Origin: Pedobacter panaciterrae
Lineage (GTDB): Bacteria > Bacteroidota > Bacteroidia > Sphingobacteriales > Sphingobacteriaceae
Length of the DNA: 64,000 nt
Assembly: GCF_013204795.1 (NCBI RefSeq)
Contig: NZ_JABMKW010000017.1
Location: 62,001-126,000, forward strand
Direction: 5' to 3'
The notes beneath the pieces were generated by a model. That model had not been told where the DNA came from and did no database searches. It saw only the letters and a program-made list of their open reading frames with translations. Below, in pieces: positions 60,130 to 64,000 of this stretch. Each line of letters opens with the position of its first letter. Within the stretch, counting starts at the first letter, position 1. The translations under genes and the position numbers were made by a program.

Positions 60130-62496
60130 ATGGAGTTTTTACAGAACAATTTAATCTATTTTATTCCCGCATTGGGTTTAATTGGCATCATTGTGATGGC
60201 TATTAAAAGTGCATGGGTAAACAAACAGGATGCAGGGGATAAAAACATGCAGGAACTGGCCGGCTATATTGCTGATGGTGCAATGGCCTTTTTAAAAGCT
60301 GAATGGAAAGTACTTAGCATTTTTGTTGTGTTTACGGCTGCATTACTTGCCTATTCAGGAACGGTACATGAAGTTAACGGCGTACAATTACACTCCAGCT
60401 GGATCATATCTATTGCCTTTATTATTGGAGCTGTGTTTTCTGCTACCGCAGGATACATTGGAATGAAAGCAGCAACAAAAGCGAATGTTCGTACTACTCA
60501 GGCTGCAAGAACAAGTTTAAAACAAGCGCTAAAGGTTTCTTTTACCGGCGGTACGGTAATGGGATTGGGTGTAGCAGGTTTAGCTATTTTAGGTTTAGGC
60601 GGTTTATTTATTGTTTTCCTAAACGTTTTTAATGTTGTTCAACCAAACAGCGCAGAAATGAAAACAGCGATAGAGGTACTAACCGGATTTTCATTAGGAG
60701 CCGAATCTATTGCGCTTTTTGCGCGTGTGGGAGGTGGTATTTACACCAAAGCTGCCGATGTAGGCGCCGACTTAGTTGGTAAAGTTGAAGCTGGAATTCC
60801 TGAAGATGATGTGCGTAACCCGGCAACCATTGCAGATAACGTTGGCGACAATGTTGGTGATGTGGCCGGTATGGGAGCGGATTTATTTGGTTCTTATGTG
60901 GCAACTATTCTTGCTACAATGGTATTAGGACAGGAAATTGTTGCGACAGATAATTTTGGAGGTATGTCTCCGATACTATTACCTATGGTGATCTGCGGAT
61001 TGGGTATCTTGTTTTCGATAATAGGCACCTGGTTTGTGCGCATCAAAGGTGAAGATTCTAATGTACAAACAGCGTTAAACCTGGGCAACTGGGGATCAAT
61101 TGTAATTACTGCCATTGCATCTTATTTCATTGTGATGTGGATGCTGCCTTCAAACCTGCATTTGCGCGGCGTTGATTTTACCAGTATTGACGTATTTTTT
61201 GCGATCATAGTAGGATTGGTTGTAGGTACCTTAATGAGTATTATAACTGAATATTATACGGCAATGGGGAAAGGCCCTGTTAATTCAATTATCCAGCAAT
61301 CTGGCACAGGTCATGCTACAAACATTATTGGGGGGTTATCGGTAGGTATGAAATCTACTGTTGCTCCTATCCTGGTTTTAGCAGGAGGCATCATTTTCTC
61401 TTATGCTTTTGCAGGATTATACGGTGTAGCAATTGCCGCTGCAGGTATGATGGCTACTACAGCAATGCAGTTGGCAATTGATGCATTCGGCCCTATTGCT
61501 GATAATGCTGGTGGTATTGCTGAAATGAGTCAATTACCTCCTGAAGTACGTGAACGTACTGACAATCTGGACGCCGTTGGGAACACAACTGCAGCTACCG
61601 GTAAAGGATTTGCAATTGCTTCGGCAGCATTAACCTCACTTGCTTTATTTGCGGCATTTGTTGGTGTAGCGGGTATATCTGCTATCGACATCTATAAAGC
61701 TCCTGTTTTGGCCGGGCTATTTGTAGGTGCGATGATTCCTTTTATATTTTCTGCATTATGTATTGCAGCGGTTGGCAAAGCAGCAATGGATATGGTACAG
61801 GAAGTTCGTCGCCAGTTCCGCGAAATTCCAGGAATTATGGAATATAAAGCAAAGCCGGAATACGAAAAATGTGTTGCCATTTCGACTAAGGCCTCGATTC
61901 GCGAAATGATGTTGCCAGGTGCTATTGCACTTTTAGTTCCAATTATAGTGGGTTTTGGTTTCAAAGGTGTTTTCCCATCGGTAAGTTCTGCTGAAATATT
62001 AGGTGGTCTATTAGCAGGTGTTACCGTATCCGGAGTACTTATGGGAATTTTCCAGAGTAATGCGGGTGGTGCATGGGACAACGCTAAAAAATCATTTGAA
62101 AAGGGTGTTGAGATCAATGGCGAGATGCATTACAAAAAATCTGAGCCTCATAAAGCATCTGTTACAGGTGATACGGTTGGCGATCCTTTTAAAGATACTT
62201 CCGGACCGTCAATGAACATCCTTATTAAACTAATGTCGATTGTCTCTTTGGTTATTGCCCCATATATAGCTGTTAGTCCAGGCGAGAATACCGCCTCAAA
62301 AAAAGAAATCACGAATTCGATTCAGGTTTCCGCTAAAATGTCGGCATTAACACAAGAAATAGCTAAAAACGTAAAATATTTACTTGAGGAAAGACCTAAA
62401 AATACTCAATTCGCTCAAAACAAAGTGAGCAACACACTAAAAGTGGAGGGGAAACAGTCAAGAAGATCGATTGACAACATTAAAGCTCAACCTTAA
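60130..62496 (+). CDS. hppA: Membrane-bound ion-translocating pyrophosphatase
   Basis: A 788-aa inner-membrane pump that couples PPi hydrolysis to H+ or Na+ export, with about 16 helices. The substrate motif [11 protein letters not shown] is at about 209-219 and [19 protein letters not shown] follows. The K+-sensitivity position reads [10 protein letters not shown] (about 484-493) with Ala rather than Lys, the pattern of K+-dependent enzymes, which may be H+, Na+ or dual pumps. After the last helix (about 715) there is an extra hydrophilic tail of about 70 residues, rich in Lys and Asn. It probably scavenges PPi from biosynthesis to energise the membrane. Confidence 0.95.
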   Translation: MEFLQNNLIYFIPALGLIGIIVMAIKSAWVNKQDAGDKNMQELAGYIADGAMAFLKAEWKVLSIFVVFTAALLAYSGTVHEVNGVQLHSSWIISIAFIIGAVFSATAGYIGMKAATKANVRTTQAARTSLKQALKVSFTGGTVMGLGVAGLAILGLGGLFIVFLNVFNVVQPNSAEMKTAIEVLTGFSLGAESIALFARVGGGIYTKAADVGADLVGKVEAGIPEDDVRNPATIADNVGDNVGDVAGMGADLFGSYVATILATMVLGQEIVATDNFGGMSPILLPMVICGLGILFSIIGTWFVRIKGEDSNVQTALNLGNWGSIVITAIASYFIVMWMLPSNLHLRGVDFTSIDVFFAIIVGLVVGTLMSIITEYYTAMGKGPVNSIIQQSGTGHATNIIGGLSVGMKSTVAPILVLAGGIIFSYAFAGLYGVAIAAAGMMATTAMQLAIDAFGPIADNAGGIAEMSQLPPEVRERTDNLDAVGNTTAATGKGFAIASAALTSLALFAAFVGVAGISAIDIYKAPVLAGLFVGAMIPFIFSALCIAAVGKAAMDMVQEVRRQFREIPGIMEYKAKPEYEKCVAISTKASIREMMLPGAIALLVPIIVGFGFKGVFPSVSSAEILGGLLAGVTVSGVLMGIFQSNAGGAWDNAKKSFEKGVEINGEMHYKKSEPHKASVTGDTVGDPFKDTSGPSMNILIKLMSIVSLVIAPYIAVSPGENTASKKEITNSIQVSAKMSALTQEIAKNVKYLLEERPKNTQFAQNKVSNTLKVEGKQSRRSIDNIKAQP

Positions 62497-62510
62497 ACTT
62501 CATTAGGATA

Positions 62511-62550
62511 AAAATAAAAGGGATTTCGTAAAAGAATCCCTTTTATTTTT
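62511..62550 (+). terminator. Intrinsic terminator after hppA
   Basis: AAAATAAAAGGGATT pairs with AATCCCTTTTATTTTT across a 9-nt loop and ends in a T-run. It lies 14 bp past the hppA stop. Confidence 0.85.
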
Positions 62551-62628
62551 AGATATATTTTATTTAGGTTTGGCACTTATAATATAAACTAGACGAGTTA
62601 TAGATACACTTTAACTAAACTTTAAACT

Positions 62629-64000
62629 ATGAATTTTAGAAAGTCAATTGACTTACTTACACAAGAAGCTGCTGAAAGTGGTGAAGGAACCCTGAAACGG
62701 ACCCTTGGCCCCGTCAATTTGGTGGCTTTGGGTATTGGTGCAATTATTGGAGCCGGACTGTTTTCCATAACCGGATCTGCTGCCGCCAATAACGCAGGAC
62801 CAGCCATTACCATCTCATTTGTTATTGCAGCTTTGGGTTGCGCTTTTGCAGGCTTATGTTATGCCGAATTTGCTTCAATGATCCCGGTAGCAGGTAGTGC
62901 TTATACTTATTCGTATGCTACAATGGGTGAATTTATAGCCTGGATAATTGGCTGGGATTTGGTATTGGAATATGCTTTAGGTGCCGCAACGGTATCCATT
63001 AGCTGGAGTAGGTATCTGGTCAAGTTTCTGGCGTATTACGATGTCCATCTACCCGCGCAGGTAACCATGTCGCCTTTTGAAACGGCAACCCTTTTAGATG
63101 GCACCGTAGTTTCTGGTATGTTTAACTTACCTGCTGTATTTATTATCGTCTTAATGTCCTTTGTTTTGATCAGAGGCACCAGCGAATCTGCATTTATTAA
63201 TGGGCTCATTGTAGCTATTAAGGTTGTAATTGTATTCATTTTTATCCTTTTAGGATGGAAATATATTAACGCCGACAACTATTCACCTTATTTTATTCCT
63301 GCTGACAAACCAGGTCACGAAAGTATGTTTACACACGGATGGGGGGGCGTAATACGAGCGGCCGGAATTGTTTTCTTTGCCTATATAGGTTTTGATGCCG
63401 TTTCTACAGCTGCCCAGGAGGCAAAAAATCCTAAGAAAGATATGCCCATCGGTATCCTTGTTTCTTTGTTTATTTGTACAATTCTATATATTCTTTTTGC
63501 ACACGTAATGACCGGGGTAGCTAATTTTGACATGTTTAAAGGTCAGGATGGTATTGCTCCTGTTGCTGTTGCAATTGACAATATGGGTGTAAAAAATGCA
63601 GCAGGTGTTGTTGTTCCATCTTATCCGTGGTTAAATAAGTTGATTATTCTTGCCATTCTGGGTGGTTATGCTTCAGTTATCCTAGTGATGCTATTGGGCC
63701 AATCGAGGGTATTCTTCTCGATGAGTAAAGATGGTTTATTACCAAAGGTGTTCTCGAAAGTTCACCCTAAATATAGTACACCTGCAAAAAGCAACTTATT
63801 ATTTATGTTTTTTGTAAGCTTATTCGCAGCATTTGTTCCGGCCACTGTAGTGGGCGAAATGACAAGCATAGGTACTCTTTTGGCATTTATTCTTGTTTGC
63901 ATCGGAATAGTTATCTTAAGAAATAGAATGCCTGATTTGCCTCGTGCATTTAAAGTGCCTTTGGTACCGCTTATTCCAATATTGGGTGTAGCGGTTTGCT
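62629..64000 (+). CDS. APC-family amino-acid permease (cationic-type), truncated by the window end
   Basis: The first 457 codons of a transporter that runs off the window. It starts MNFRKSIDLL and has GIGAIIGAGLFSITGSAAA in helix 1, ASMIPVAGSAYTYSYATMGE and FFAYIGFDAVSTAAQEAKNP, which match the cationic amino-acid transporter (CAT/YfnA) branch. At least 11 helices are present. It lies after the hppA terminator and has its own start. The stop codon lies outside the window, so the family length cannot be checked. Confidence 0.85.
   Translation, partial: MNFRKSIDLLTQEAAESGEGTLKRTLGPVNLVALGIGAIIGAGLFSITGSAAANNAGPAITISFVIAALGCAFAGLCYAEFASMIPVAGSAYTYSYATMGEFIAWIIGWDLVLEYALGAATVSISWSRYLVKFLAYYDVHLPAQVTMSPFETATLLDGTVVSGMFNLPAVFIIVLMSFVLIRGTSESAFINGLIVAIKVVIVFIFILLGWKYINADNYSPYFIPADKPGHESMFTHGWGGVIRAAGIVFFAYIGFDAVSTAAQEAKNPKKDMPIGILVSLFICTILYILFAHVMTGVANFDMFKGQDGIAPVAVAIDNMGVKNAAGVVVPSYPWLNKLIILAILGGYASVILVMLLGQSRVFFSMSKDGLLPKVFSKVHPKYSTPAKSNLLFMFFVSLFAAFVPATVVGEMTSIGTLLAFILVCIGIVILRNRMPDLPRAFKVPLVPLIPILGVAVC

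Noticed and set aside
1..64000. CRISPR arrays, tRNA or rRNA genes, complete insertion sequences, prophage
   Set aside because: No regularly spaced repeats, cloverleaf-type sequences, rRNA motifs, complete transposase genes or phage structural genes were seen. A covariance-model scan was not possible here.

Overview
The window reads as chromosomal DNA of a Bacteroidota bacterium, most likely Sphingobacteriaceae and close to Pedobacter. The evidence is AT-leaning DNA, SusC/SusD pairs, FecI-type sigma/FecR pairs, TonB receptors with carboxypeptidase-like N-terminal domains, DUF4249 lipoproteins and TAnnTTTG-type promoters. The genus is inferred from gene style; no rRNA or tRNA gene was found.

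Layout. 69-3876 (+): two tandem, nearly identical membrane Ser/Thr kinases and a membrane LytTR regulator. 3959-9071 (+): a TonB receptor, a beta-helix lipoprotein and a diheme cytochrome (SO_2929/SO_2930-like pair). 9271-10536: a decayed zone with a broken gene, a nuclease fragment and two small ORFs. 10724-16168 (-): the dnaE2-imuB-imuA mutagenic repair cassette with a promoter containing a perfect dyad. 16169-16754: non-coding, with a strong terminator and palindromic repeats. 16755-19900 (-): TonB receptor plus DUF4249 lipoprotein. 20157-22211 (-): pirin, DoxX-like and Crp/Fnr genes. 22228-32653 (-): a sigma/FecR/SusC/SusD locus that continues into a Tat-exported GH116 glycosidase and a lipoprotein RbsD/FucU-fold protein. 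32738-37727 (-): LytS/LytTR two-component system, TonB receptor and two small envelope proteins. 37834-50774 (-): a second sigma/FecR/SusC/SusD unit followed by an ethanolamine-type permease, a gamma-glutamyl-amine ligase, an iron alcohol dehydrogenase, a gamma-glutamyl hydrolase and an aldehyde dehydrogenase. 51133-57361 (+): a TetR regulator and a complete RND efflux operon with three matching operators. 57463-64000: PEGA-domain protein, amino-acid permease, K+-dependent-type membrane pyrophosphatase, and a second permease cut by the window end.

The most interesting system is 37834-50774. Five enzyme and transport genes encode a coherent route for an amino alcohol: uptake, gamma-glutamylation, oxidation of the hydroxyl to aldehyde and then acid, and hydrolysis to glutamate plus an amino acid. 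For ethanolamine this would give glycine without EutBC or B12. The genes lie directly behind a SusCD outer-membrane importer with its own ECF sigma and FecR, a regulatory architecture normally tied to glycans. The substrate is inferred, not proven.

Other points are matching hairpins in both fecR-susC spacers, dispersed CGTCAT...ATGACG palindromes, and an operator dyad placed inside the imuA promoter.
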